Notes: generated by a model from the letters alone, not told the origin. 64,000 nt of DNA from Frigoribacterium sp. Leaf415 (GCF_001424645.1 NZ_LMQR01000001.1:1357301-1421300); one strand, 5' to 3'. Counted from the stretch's first letter, positions 41,516 to 49,585 are shown. Program-made: numbers and translations.

Positions 41516-41929
41516 ATGAGCACCCCGCCCTCCCCCGGTGGCACCGACGCCCTGTTCGGCGTCGTGCAGACCGCCCTCACGATCGGCAGTGCGATCCCGC
41601 TGCTGCTGTCGGTCGTCGCGTTCGTGCTCTACGTGCGGATGCGACGCCGACTCTCGTCCGGCCTGCCAGAAGCGTCGGACAAGCGCCGTCTCGCCGACGG
41701 GACGCAACGACTGCACGACCTGGCCCGGGTGAGCCTGCTCGGCTCCGGCTTCGGCCTCGTGCTCCTGCTGATCGGCCAGCTCGTCGTCGGCCTCGGCACA
41801 CCTGTCGGGCTCGCCGGGGCGTTCGCCGGGCCGCTCGCACCCGTGACGATCGGTGCGGTCGTGCTGACCGGCCTCGCGGCCGTGGCGTTCGCGACCTCGC
41901 CGGCGCCACCCGCGCCTCCGCGTCGCTAG
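41516..41929 (+). CDS. Hypothetical membrane protein, 137 residues
   Basis: Three hydrophobic segments (VVQTALTIGSAIPLLLSVVA, LLGSGFGLVLLLIGQLVVGL, VTIGAVVLTGLAAVAFA) separated by a basic cytoplasmic loop (VRMRRRLSSGLPEASDKRRL). ACGGAG lies six bases before the ATG. No family is recognised. The C-terminal PAPPAPPRR is encoded by a dispersed motif copy (41911). Confidence 0.6.
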   Translation: MSTPPSPGGTDALFGVVQTALTIGSAIPLLLSVVAFVLYVRMRRRLSSGLPEASDKRRLADGTQRLHDLARVSLLGSGFGLVLLLIGQLVVGLGTPVGLAGAFAGPLAPVTIGAVVLTGLAAVAFATSPAPPAPPRR

Positions 41930-42128
41930 CCCGTCTCGGCGTCTGTCAGCAACGCTCTCGCAGAGTGCGCAGAGGGAAATGTTCCCTGCCCCGTGAAGGA
42001 CCATCGCGACCCACTCGTGCGGCGAGCACGCCGGGCAGCCATCAGGGACGCCTCGGCCACAGGCCGCTCGTGAGGGGAAATCGTCCACACGGCGACGAGG
42101 CACCGCCCTGTGGCAGCGAGCCCATCCG

Positions 42129-42134
42129 TACCGT
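42129..42134 (+). promoter_or_regulatory. Leaderless -10 box TACCGT
   Basis: TACCGT, six bases (CGACGC), then the ATG at 42141. A small palindrome AGGGAA-ATG-TTCCCT lies at 41973-41987, about 150 bases further upstream, in a 211-base gap that otherwise shows nothing recognisable. Confidence 0.5.
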
Positions 42135-42140
42135 CGACGC

Positions 42141-42659
42141 ATGATCATCGAAGCGGGATGCGACCTCCATGAACTGCTCTACCCGAGACTCATCCGCGAC
42201 CACGAGGCGAACGGCGTCGAGGGCGCACCGCTCTGGGTCGCCGCGCTGGACGACGAACTCCGGTACCTCTTCACGCGACCGGCCGTGACGCCCCTCCGCC
42301 TGCCCCTGTCCGATCACGCAGCAGACATCGCAGCGTGCCTCGACGACGCCGACCGATCCGTCGAGGAGTGCCCCGAGCTCGCTGCCTTCGACCTCCTCGG
42401 GCAGATCGCGTTCGACGAGGCCGGCTACTACTCGACCCTGCCGCGGCATTCGTTCCGGGACTACGCAGGCCGCCAGGACTTGCCTCGAGCCGCCGTCATC
42501 GCCGGCCCTCACGAATACGGGTGTTCGTGCCTCGCGTGCGAGCAGTACGCCGACGACATCGCCGAGCTGAGGCGCCGCGCCCGAGAGTGCGAGGGCGGAG
42601 GTGTGACAGGCGATGACGACCCGCTCCGAGACGGTCTCGATCCGCTCGTCCGCCACTGA
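42141..42659 (+). CDS. Hypothetical protein upstream of vsr, 172 residues
   Basis: A soluble acidic protein with no family I recognise. Notable points are paired cysteines in YGCSCLACEQY (about 134-144), which could bind a metal, and a start MIIEAGCDLHELLYP. Its last 47 bases overlap the vsr start at 42613, so the two are co-translated. This coupling suggests a shared function with the Vsr endonuclease. Confidence 0.6.
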   Translation: MIIEAGCDLHELLYPRLIRDHEANGVEGAPLWVAALDDELRYLFTRPAVTPLRLPLSDHAADIAACLDDADRSVEECPELAAFDLLGQIAFDEAGYYSTLPRHSFRDYAGRQDLPRAAVIAGPHEYGCSCLACEQYADDIAELRRRARECEGGGVTGDDDPLRDGLDPLVRH

Positions 42660-43143
42660 CACCCTCGACTGCGACGCAGCCACCAGCCAGCGGATGATTC
42701 GGATCGCCCGCACGGACACCGCGCCGGAGCTCGCTCTCAGGAGGGCGCTCCACTCCCGGGGCTGGCGGTACTTCGTCGACCGTACGATCGAAGGGACCCG
42801 GTGTCGACCTGACCTGTCCTTTCCCCGGCTCCGAGTCGCCGTGTTCGTCGACGGCTGCTTCTGGCACTACTGCGAGGAGCACGCGCAGCTTCCCCGACGA
42901 AACGGCGATTACTGGCTCGACAAGCTGCTCGGCAATCGCCGACGCGACGTGACGACGACCTCCCGCCTCGAGCGAGCTGGCTGGTCGGTGGTTCGCGTCT
43001 GGGAACACGAACCCCTCCGAGAAGCAGCAGGAAAGGTGGAGGCCGAACTCCTCTCCGCCCGCCGCCGACTGGGCGTCTCCCACGGCCCAGCAGAGCGGAC
43101 CGGACCGGATGAGCCCGCGCACCCGTCCACCTGCCCGGGGTGA
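42613..43143 (+). CDS. vsr: Very short patch repair (Vsr) endonuclease
   Basis: A 176-residue Vsr protein. The catalytic Asp is Asp67 in CRPDLSFPRLRVAVFVDGCF, His85 follows in FWHYC, and NGDYWLDKLLGNRRRD (97-112) is the family hallmark. Vsr nicks at T:G mismatches made by deamination of 5-methylcytosine. The usual partner, a C5-cytosine (Dcm-type) methyltransferase, is not in the window; the methyltransferase 4 kb away is of another class. It overlaps the gene before (47 bases) and after (GTGA at 43140). Confidence 0.9.
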   Translation: MTTRSETVSIRSSATDTLDCDAATSQRMIRIARTDTAPELALRRALHSRGWRYFVDRTIEGTRCRPDLSFPRLRVAVFVDGCFWHYCEEHAQLPRRNGDYWLDKLLGNRRRDVTTTSRLERAGWSVVRVWEHEPLREAAGKVEAELLSARRRLGVSHGPAERTGPDEPAHPSTCPG

Positions 43144-43580
43144 GGTCTGTACCGTGGCCGGATGACGTCGTCGACGAAGTCCTGCAGCTCGAGGCCGAGT
43201 TCGACCGGAGAACCGGGCCGATGATGCCCGACGAGCGCGCGGTCGACCGGGTTGGCCTGGCCATCCGCACGGCCGTCGTCGCGTTGGCCGTCGGGCTGAT
43301 CTCGGCCGTGGTCGCCGTGGCCGTCCCGTGGGGCGCCGACGACGCCGTCCGTTGGGTCCCCGTCGCGATCGTGCCGGTGGCCGGTGTGATCGGCGCCGTG
43401 GTCTGCCTGCGAGCCGTTCGCCCGTCGACGCCCGCCCGTGAGCCAGCAACACGGGGCGGGTCGCCGCCCCGTGCCGGACGCGAGGCCCGCGTGACCGCGC
43501 TCCTCGTGGCCAACGTGATCATGGCCGTGGCCCTGCTGCCCGCCGCCTGGGCCCTGGTCGTCCTGATCGCCGGCCCCTGA
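43140..43580 (+). CDS. Hypothetical membrane protein, 146 residues
   Basis: The short N-terminal part contains LQLEAEFDRRTGPMMPDERA, followed by hydrophobic segments AIRTAVVALAVGLISAVVAV, VPVAIVPVAGVIGAVVCL and ALLVANVIMAVALLPAAWAL. Three to four membrane spans are likely. No family is recognised. The GTG start overlaps the vsr stop, so it belongs to the same transcript. A strong hairpin follows 13 bases after its stop. Confidence 0.6.
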   Translation: MRSVPWPDDVVDEVLQLEAEFDRRTGPMMPDERAVDRVGLAIRTAVVALAVGLISAVVAVAVPWGADDAVRWVPVAIVPVAGVIGAVVCLRAVRPSTPAREPATRGGSPPRAGREARVTALLVANVIMAVALLPAAWALVVLIAGP

Positions 43581-43592
43581 CACCCCGGCCGG

Positions 43593-43654
43593 CGACACCA
43601 CCGAGTGGACGACGAACCGCGGAACGACGGGGTGCCGTCCACTCGGCGGTGTCG
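43593..43654. terminator. Strong hairpin between convergent genes
   Basis: CGACACCACCGAGTGGACG (43593-43611) pairs with 43636-43654, 19 bases with a single mismatch, around a 24-base loop. It separates the vsr gene cluster from the convergent ATP-grasp gene. Confidence 0.75.
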
Positions 43655-43728
43655 ACGTGCACGACGCGAGGCCGGCGTCGACGTGAACGGCGCCAGGCGG
43701 GTGTCGATGTGAAGGCCGCTAGGCGGGT
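43651..43728. repeat. Three imperfect 26-base tandem repeats at the ATP-grasp gene 3' end
   Basis: Units at 43651-43676, 43677-43702 and 43703-43728 all begin GTCGA-GTG and end AGGC-GG. The third includes the stop codon and last codons of the ATP-grasp gene, so the array looks like repeated copies of that gene's 3' end. Confidence 0.65.
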
Positions 43729-44693
43729 GTCGCGGCGTACTCCGCCGCCAGCACCTCGCCCAGCCACGCGGCGAGCGTCGCCGCGGCCGACACCGAGGAC
43801 GACCGCTCGACGTCGGGGTTGTAGTTGGTGTTCGTGTTGACGTCGTACGGCACGAAGCGACCGTCGACGGTCTCGATGAACTCGATGCCGGCGACCTCGA
43901 TGCCGTGCTCGGCGACGAAGGCCTCGAGCCGCCGGACGAGCGGGTGCTCGGCGGTCACCGACGGGCGGACCGCGAACGGCGCGAACGTGGCCGGGTCGGC
44001 ACCGTCGGGCACGACGCACGCGTCGGCCGGGCACAGTTCGAAGCTGCCCGCCGAGGTGTCGACCCGCACCGCGTAGACGAACCGCCCGCCGACGAACTCG
44101 ACGCGGGTGTTGAAGGGTTCCTCGGCCTGCAGGAACTCCTGCAGCAGGGTGATCCCGTCGACCGGCACCTCGAAGTCGGGCCCGTCGACGTACGCGTCGA
44201 ACGAGTCGAGGTCGTCGAAGCGGCGCACCCCGAGGCCCTTGCCGCCCTGGTTGTGCTTCGTGATGAACGGCAGCGTCTGCTCGCGGGCCCGTGCCTTGAG
44301 GTCGGCGGTGCCGAACACGGCGGTCGTCGCGGGCACGTCGAAGCCGGCGGATGCCAGCGCCAGGTACTGCGCCACCTTGCTCACCTCGAGTTCGACGACA
44401 CCGCTGCCGTTGATGGTCCGGCGCCCGTGCCGTTCGGCCCAGCGCAGGGTCGCGCGGGCGACCTCCTTGGCGGTCCCCCGGCCGCGTGTGTGGGCCGAGC
44501 CGCTCAACCGCGACCAGAACACCCCCTCAGGAGGCGCGGCCGCGAGGTCGAAGGACGTCCCGTCGAGCAGGTGCTCGCGGTGGGGCACCCCCGCGGCGTC
44601 GAGCGCAGCGACGAGCGGCGGCAGCCACTCGGCGTTGTCGTGCAGCACGTGCACGACGGGTGTCGGGTCGGCGTGGTCGATCGGCGAGGTCAT
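43719..44693 (-). CDS. RimK-like ATP-grasp ligase
   Basis: A 324-residue ATP-grasp enzyme. The central domain has ITKHNQGGKGLGVRRFDD (the ATP-binding lysine and glycine-rich loop) and the last part has VPYDVNTNTNYN (metal ligands Asp/Asn at the end of the grasp domain). RimK/LysX-type enzymes join amino acids to a carboxylate using ATP; the substrate here is unknown. The ATG at 44693 has a CACGAT box six bases upstream. The alpha/beta hydrolase upstream on the same strand ends 64 bases away. Confidence 0.8.
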   Translation of the reverse strand: MTSPIDHADPTPVVHVLHDNAEWLPPLVAALDAAGVPHREHLLDGTSFDLAAAPPEGVFWSRLSGSAHTRGRGTAKEVARATLRWAERHGRRTINGSGVVELEVSKVAQYLALASAGFDVPATTAVFGTADLKARAREQTLPFITKHNQGGKGLGVRRFDDLDSFDAYVDGPDFEVPVDGITLLQEFLQAEEPFNTRVEFVGGRFVYAVRVDTSAGSFELCPADACVVPDGADPATFAPFAVRPSVTAEHPLVRRLEAFVAEHGIEVAGIEFIETVDGRFVPYDVNTNTNYNPDVERSSSVSAAATLAAWLGEVLAAEYAATPA

Positions 44694-44699
44694 CGTTCG

Positions 44700-44705
44700 A
44701 TCGTG
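44700..44705 (-). promoter_or_regulatory. Candidate leaderless -10 box CACGAT
   Basis: On the minus strand CACGAT, six bases, then the ATG at 44693. Confidence 0.4.
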
Positions 44706-44757
44706 CACCGTTCGGGCCCGGGGTGCCAGCCCGGCCGACACACGCGGACACGTCGCG

Positions 44758-45456
44758 TCACGTCGGCCGGGGCGTGCGCGCCGCGAACGCGTCGACGAGC
44801 ACGGGGTCGTCACTGCGCTGCCGTTCGAGGAAGAGCACGATCGAGGCCGTCACCGTGCGGTGGCCGGGCCCCCGCAGCACGTCGTGCCCGCCCTGGCCGA
44901 CGAGGCGGACAGAACCCCGCGGCAGCTGGGCCGCCCAGGCGACGGCGTCCGCGACCTCGGTGACCCGGTCCCCGTCGCCGTGGAAGACCAGGGTGGGCTG
45001 CACCACCGACCGTGCCGCCGGCAGGGACAACCCCGTCGGCAGCGCCCTCCGGGTCCGGTCGTCCCGTCGGTCGGGCCCGAGGCCTCGTCGCGAGGCCGGG
45101 GTGAGCACGCCGGTCAGCACGACCGCGTCCACGGCCGCGACCGAGTCGGCCGCGACGGATGCCGCGAGGGTCGCGCCGACGTCGGAGCCGAGCAGCACGA
45201 CGGGTCTCGGCAGTGTCCGGTCGCGCACGAGCCGCTCGACGCCCGCCCGCACGGCGCGGACGTCGGTCGAGACGTCGTCGAACAGCTCGACCCGGTACCC
45301 GTCGAAGACGAGACGGTCGGTGAGCCTCGCGAAGTCGTCCGCTCGCTCGCCCGCCCCGAGCAGGACGACCACGGTGCCGCGCACGTGGACGGTCGGGGTC
45401 GGGCCGACCTCGCTCGAGCCCGCCGGGTCGAGCACTGTGTCGCCGACACCGCTCAC
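44758..45456 (-). CDS. Alpha/beta hydrolase with Asp in the nucleophile elbow
   Basis: About 232 residues. The nucleophile elbow reads VLLGSDVGATLAAS: aspartate replaces serine in GxSxG, as in epoxide hydrolases and haloalkane dehalogenases. The acid is likely Asp in FHGDGDRVTE and the base His in GQGGHDVLRG. The substrate is unknown. The start is uncertain: GTG at 45456 fits the fold, while in-frame starts up to 45642 would add a basic unconserved segment. If 45456 is right, the 300 bases up to the lipoprotein gene hold only GTGACG direct repeats and a small hairpin. Confidence 0.65.
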   Translation of the reverse strand: MSGVGDTVLDPAGSSEVGPTPTVHVRGTVVVLLGAGERADDFARLTDRLVFDGYRVELFDDVSTDVRAVRAGVERLVRDRTLPRPVVLLGSDVGATLAASVAADSVAAVDAVVLTGVLTPASRRGLGPDRRDDRTRRALPTGLSLPAARSVVQPTLVFHGDGDRVTEVADAVAWAAQLPRGSVRLVGQGGHDVLRGPGHRTVTASIVLFLERQRSDDPVLVDAFAARTPRPT

Positions 45457-45690
45457 GACGCCGCGCCCGCGGTGTGCTGCAGCGTGTGCCGGAGATCGCT
45501 CGGCGCCCGGCGGGACGCCGAAGACGGACGGGTGCTCCTGCTGGTCACGACGACTCCCCTGCGCTCGACGACGGATCGGTGCGGAGCGTCGGCGAGCGGC
45601 GACCCCGCGTCCCGTCATCTTCTGCCCGGAGGCTCGGGCCACACGAACGACGTGACGTTTCGTGACGGACGGTGACGCCGTGTCGCAAGA

Positions 45691-45717
45691 CGATGGTCAC
45701 GGCGACGGCCACCATCG
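45691..45717 (-). terminator. Weak hairpin after lipoprotein gene
   Basis: CGATGGT (45691-45697) pairs with ACCATCG (45711-45717), 39 bases beyond the stop of the lipoprotein gene on the minus strand. Confidence 0.4.
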
Positions 45718-45755
45718 TGGCTCCTGGCTCGTGGGCCCCTGCCGGGGCGTGACGA

Positions 45756-46283
45756 TCAGTACGTGTCGTACGAGTTCTCGCCCTCGCGCAGCGCGAAGCA
45801 CCGAGAGGCCGAGGCGAGGGTCACGAGGTGGGAGGACTCGTCGAACCGACCCACGTAGGCCGCACCGTCGGGGCCCGTCACGAGGAGGCGAGGGTCACCG
45901 GTCTGCTCGTCGATCGCGGAGTCGTACCCCTTCCGATCGTCGAAGGCGCCCGCGATGACGTCGAGGACGGCCGTGCGGTCCGAGGCACCGTCCATCTGCA
46001 CCGTGACCCGGCCCGTCCACTGGTAGGTGTCGTCGGAGCAGCTCAGCAGGACACCCGTGGGTGCCTGATCGACCGACACCACCTCGGCCGCCGGGAAGGA
46101 GTCCACGACCGACCTCTCGACCGCCATCGTCTCCGTCTTGGCGTCGTCCACGGTCAGGCCGTCCTGCCCGGTGCCCTCGCCCTCGGCCGCACACCCCGTC
46201 ACGGCCAGCGAGACCGCCAGGGCCAGGACGGCCGCCGCAGGGCTGCTTCTGACGGCGAGGGTTCCGGCCACCGCACCGACCAT
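45756..46283 (-). CDS. Hypothetical lipoprotein, 175 residues
   Basis: A short signal peptide (AAVLALAVSLAVTGC) ends in a lipobox with Cys31, so the mature protein should be anchored to the outer face of the membrane. The rest is a small beta-rich domain with YQWTGRVTVQMDG and two cysteines that could pair. No family is recognised. The ATG overlaps the upstream gene's stop by one base (TGATG), so it is co-translated with the larger lipoprotein. GTG codons up to 46316 are alternative starts. Confidence 0.65.
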   Translation of the reverse strand: MVGAVAGTLAVRSSPAAAVLALAVSLAVTGCAAEGEGTGQDGLTVDDAKTETMAVERSVVDSFPAAEVVSVDQAPTGVLLSCSDDTYQWTGRVTVQMDGASDRTAVLDVIAGAFDDRKGYDSAIDEQTGDPRLLVTGPDGAAYVGRFDESSHLVTLASASRCFALREGENSYDTY

Positions 46284-47761
46284 CACGCACCCCATGCGGA
46301 CCGGACGATCGCGCACGATGCCGCGTCGTCGGCGTCGAGCGTCGAGCAGTCGCTCGTCGCCCCCTGGCCGACCGTCTCGGTGGCGAGGTCGCCCGCCCCT
46401 CGGACGTCTCGCCGGAACGTCACGACGGTCCCGGCCGGTGCCGTCCGAACCGCGCCGACGACGCCCGCGAGGGCTGCGTCGGTGACGGTGTCACCGAGCT
46501 CGATGCTGACTCGACCCGCCGTGGCTGTCACGGCCAGGCCCTCGATCCGGGGAGAGGCCACGATCGCGCCCGCGACGGCGGCGAGCACGGCGAGCGCCTC
46601 GGGCCGGCCCGAGAACGAGAGACCCCTGCGGTCGGCTCCACCGGACAAGACGCGGATCTCGTCCATCCCGGACACGGCCGCGGAACCACTGATGGCCTGC
46701 ATCGCGGGCACGACGCCCTCGAGCCCCGATGTCCGTACCTCGACCGACCGGGCGCTGATGGCCGAGTAGGTGACCGTGCCGGGCGCCACGACGTCCACCA
46801 ACGACTCGGCGGCGGACAGGTCGCCGTCGAGCTCCCGCCGTTCGTCCGGTGAGTCGACGAAGCCGATCGACGTGCCGGGCACCTCCGACACGGCGACGAG
46901 GACGCCGGCGATCCGGGCGGCTCGGGGGGACGCCTCCGCCACCTCGTCGGGCGAGTGGTATCCCGTGACGGTCGGTGCGTCGAGATCGACCCTGATGCCC
47001 TCCGGCAACACCTCGACCTGCCCGGCCCCGAGGTCGGCGGCCTCGACCGCGTCGAGCAGACCAGCCTGGTCGGCGGCGTCGAGGACGACGCGGGACGTCG
47101 CGGGGTCGTCGAGGACCGAGGGGAACCCGCTGACGTTCTCGGTGACGAACCGGCGGGAGTCCGGGCTCCAGGCCGTCACGTCGACGTCGGTCAGCTGAGC
47201 GGCGGCGTCCCGCAGAGACCGTGCCCGCTGCCACGCCGAGACGACGTCCGACGAGTCCGAGGGAACCACCGTGATCCCGAACCCCTGCCGAGGCGAGTCG
47301 GTTCCGATCGCCCGGCCTTCGCCGAACGCGTGCGTGGTGAGGGACACCTCGGCGAAGACCGGGTCGTCCGCGACGCGCCGGGCGAGGTCGAGCTGGGCCG
47401 CCGTGTCGCCCTCCTCGGCGAGCACCTCGAACGAGACGGTGCCTCGCCGGACATCGACGAACTGCCAGCCGAAGGAGTCGCCGACGTTGCGGGCCACGAA
47501 CGGCCTGACGTGCTCGGCGACGGCCGCGAGGTCGGCGTCGGGGAGGTCGTCCTCGACCACGACCGTGGCCTGGGCGACCACGGTGCCGAGGGGAGAGTCG
47601 GACCCTGCGGTCTCGAGCTCGACGACGCCGTCGACACCCTCCATGAGCGACTCGAACCGTCGGTGTTCGTCCTGCGAGCTGGCGCACCCGGCGCCGAGCA
47701 CGAGGACGGCCACGACGACGGTCGCCACGACGCCCCATCTGGACCGATTCCCCGTCCCCAC
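46283..47761 (-). CDS. Hypothetical lipoprotein, about 492 residues
   Basis: The N-terminus has VVATVVVAVLVLGAGC, a signal peptide with lipobox Cys. The mature part appears built of repeated alpha/beta units of the BON or OmpA-like sort: LAAVAEHVRPFVARNVGDS, then LRDAAAQLTDVDVTAWSPDS, then LAVLAAVAGAIVASPRIEG. This is by eye only. The GTG at 47761 was chosen as the first start close to the signal peptide; GTG codons up to 36 bases earlier are possible. It is divergent from the jet operon (93 bases) and followed by a second lipoprotein gene. Confidence 0.6.
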   Translation of the reverse strand: MGTGNRSRWGVVATVVVAVLVLGAGCASSQDEHRRFESLMEGVDGVVELETAGSDSPLGTVVAQATVVVEDDLPDADLAAVAEHVRPFVARNVGDSFGWQFVDVRRGTVSFEVLAEEGDTAAQLDLARRVADDPVFAEVSLTTHAFGEGRAIGTDSPRQGFGITVVPSDSSDVVSAWQRARSLRDAAAQLTDVDVTAWSPDSRRFVTENVSGFPSVLDDPATSRVVLDAADQAGLLDAVEAADLGAGQVEVLPEGIRVDLDAPTVTGYHSPDEVAEASPRAARIAGVLVAVSEVPGTSIGFVDSPDERRELDGDLSAAESLVDVVAPGTVTYSAISARSVEVRTSGLEGVVPAMQAISGSAAVSGMDEIRVLSGGADRRGLSFSGRPEALAVLAAVAGAIVASPRIEGLAVTATAGRVSIELGDTVTDAALAGVVGAVRTAPAGTVVTFRRDVRGAGDLATETVGQGATSDCSTLDADDAASCAIVRSAWGA

Positions 47762-47820
47762 ATCCTGGCCTCTGCGGACCACGAGCGACACCGTCGCAGG
47801 GCGGACCGTCGCCAGTTGGT

Positions 47821-47836
47821 ATCGTCGTCCGACGAT
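47821..47836. promoter_or_regulatory. Palindrome overlapping the jetA promoter
   Basis: ATCGTCG-TC-CGACGAT is a perfect 7-2-7 inverted repeat. It overlaps TATCGT (47820-47825), a plausible -10 box for jetA, and lies just before the ribosome site GGAGG (47841-47845). A repressor bound there would block transcription. Confidence 0.4.
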
Positions 47837-47854
47837 TGCCGGAGGTCTTGCTTG

Positions 47855-49585
47855 GTGAACCACCCGTCGGGGCACGACGACGCCCTGAGCCGCGACGACG
47901 TGCGCGCGGCGTACGAAGACGACCCCACCTGGGCCCTGCTCCGCGGCTACAACGCCCGGTGGATGCTGCCGCTCTTCTCCCACCACCTCGAGCACGCCGA
48001 GGGGCCGGTGTCGGCCGACTGGTTCCACCGGCAGGTCGCCGACGCCCTCGAGCAGAACGCCGCCGAGCAGGCCGCGCTCGAGCAGGCCACCCCCGAGCAC
48101 CCGGCCTCCGAGCCGGCGACGACCGAGCGGGACCTCGAGGAGGCGCGGCCCGCGTCCCCGACGCCCGTCGCCACGCCGGCCCCCGCCGAGCAGAAGACCA
48201 CCCCGGCCGAGTACTGCCGCAGCTGGGTCGAGAGCCGCTGGCTCGTCCGCACCCGCGCCTCCGGACCGGACGCCCGCGCCGAGTACCGCCTGTCGCCGCA
48301 CGCGCTCAAGGCGCTGCGTCTCGTGCGCGACCTCGTCGAGCGCGACAACGCCGTCAGCGAGGCCCGCCTCGGCAGCATCGCCCATGCCGTCGGGCAGCTC
48401 GCCGGCCTCGCCGACCCCAGCCGCGAGTCGCAGCTCGCGCGCCTCGACGAGCAGATCGCCGAGCTCGAGCGCCGCAAGGCCGAGATCGAGCGGCACGGCA
48501 CCGAACCCACCGCTCCCGACGTGCTGCGCCGACAGGTCCGCGAGGTGGTGCGTCTGACCGCGTCGCTGCCCGAGGACTTCCGGCAGCTCGGCGCCATGGT
48601 CGAGCAGCGGCACCGCGAGGTCGCGCGCCGGGCGTCGTCCGAACACGTCGGCAAGGGTGCGCTCGTCGACCAGTACCTGCGCGACAACGACCTGCTCGAG
48701 CAGACCCCCGAGGGACGCGCTTACCGCGGCTTCGCCCAGATGTTGTCGTCGCGCGGCATCGACGTGATGCGGGCCGACATCGAGAAGGTCCTCGCCCAGC
48801 CCGACGCCGCCGCACAGCTCACCGAGCGGCAGCGCACGCAGCTCGAGTCGCTCATCTCGTCGCTGCTCGCCGAAGAGCAGAGCGTGCAAGAGACCTACGG
48901 TCGCTGGACGTCCTCGCTGCGGCGATTCCTCAGCCGGTCGGGTTCCGACCAGCAGCAGCGCCTGCTGACCCTCGCCGACCGGGCGCTGCACGCGGGCGGC
49001 GTCTGGGCCGAGCGTCGGCCGGGCCACGCCATGCTGCCGGTCGAGCACGGCGACGGACTGGGCCTCGGGGCGCTCGACGTCCGCGACGTCAGCCAGGTGC
49101 AGCTGCACACCGACCGCGCACGGCCGACGGTCGACGTGCAGGTGACGATCGGCGACGCGACCCTGCCCGAGGCCGACCGGGCCGCCCTCCGCCTCACCTC
49201 GGGCACGAGCACGGCGGCCGTCTCGGCGACGATCGACCGGCTGCTCGCCGACCACGACGAGGTCACGAGCGTCGACGTGTACCGCGCCACCGAGCCCGAG
49301 TTCCGCCGCCTCGCGCTCGTCCTCAGCATGCTCGACCTGGCGCTCGAGCGCGGCGTCGTCGGCGACGACACCGAGACCGTCGAGCTCGCCGGCGATCCCA
49401 CCGGCCCCGGCGCGTCGGCGGACGCGAGGCCGGGAGGCGCGGGTCCAGGAGGCGCGGGTCGGCAGGTCACGCTGCCCCGCCTCGTCTTCCGGCGCGATCC
49501 CGCGGGGCCGCCCGACGCCGAGCCCGCCGCCCCCACCGCCGCCGACCTCACGACCAGCCCGACCTCCACGAAGGACCCCGCATGA
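47855..49585 (+). CDS. jetA: JetA/MksF-type kleisin (DUF3375), Wadjet-like system
   Basis: A 576-residue DUF3375 protein. The N-terminal region (DPTWALLRGYNARWMLPLFS) is the winged-helix start of JetA. A coiled coil (LDEQIAELERRKAEIERHG) follows, then the conserved VVRLTASLPEDFRQLGAMVEQRHREV and LLEQTPEGRAYRGFAQML. JetA is the MukF-like kleisin that bridges the SMC subunit. GTG at 47855 has GGAGG nine bases upstream. The Pro/Ala/Glu-rich insert near residue 95 and the C-terminus carry motif copies (48139, 48254, 49433, 49448). The stop overlaps jetB (ATGA). Confidence 0.85.
   Translation: MNHPSGHDDALSRDDVRAAYEDDPTWALLRGYNARWMLPLFSHHLEHAEGPVSADWFHRQVADALEQNAAEQAALEQATPEHPASEPATTERDLEEARPASPTPVATPAPAEQKTTPAEYCRSWVESRWLVRTRASGPDARAEYRLSPHALKALRLVRDLVERDNAVSEARLGSIAHAVGQLAGLADPSRESQLARLDEQIAELERRKAEIERHGTEPTAPDVLRRQVREVVRLTASLPEDFRQLGAMVEQRHREVARRASSEHVGKGALVDQYLRDNDLLEQTPEGRAYRGFAQMLSSRGIDVMRADIEKVLAQPDAAAQLTERQRTQLESLISSLLAEEQSVQETYGRWTSSLRRFLSRSGSDQQQRLLTLADRALHAGGVWAERRPGHAMLPVEHGDGLGLGALDVRDVSQVQLHTDRARPTVDVQVTIGDATLPEADRAALRLTSGTSTAAVSATIDRLLADHDEVTSVDVYRATEPEFRRLALVLSMLDLALERGVVGDDTETVELAGDPTGPGASADARPGGAGPGGAGRQVTLPRLVFRRDPAGPPDAEPAAPTAADLTTSPTSTKDPA
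49433..49456. repeat. Two direct copies of the dispersed motif in jetA
   Basis: GGAGGCGCG at 49433-49441 and 49448-49456, 15 bases apart, in the low-complexity C-terminal region (PGGAGPGGAGRQ). Two opposite-strand copies follow in jetB at 49630 and 49678. Confidence 0.8.

Noticed and set aside
41973..41987. AGGGAA-ATG-TTCCCT palindrome as terminator
   Set aside because: A six-base stem with a three-base loop and no tail is too weak; it may be a protein site, but nothing else supports it.
43150..43155. TACCGT box six bases before an ATG at 43162
   Set aside because: That ATG opens only a 20-codon frame. The real gene (43140-43580) uses another frame and a GTG overlapping the vsr stop, so this box is a chance match; it also shows that the leaderless pattern has false positives.
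46283..49255. A 990-residue minus-strand protein extending over jetA
   Set aside because: Only the part from 47761 downward has a signal peptide and protein-like composition; the rest is antisense to JetA.
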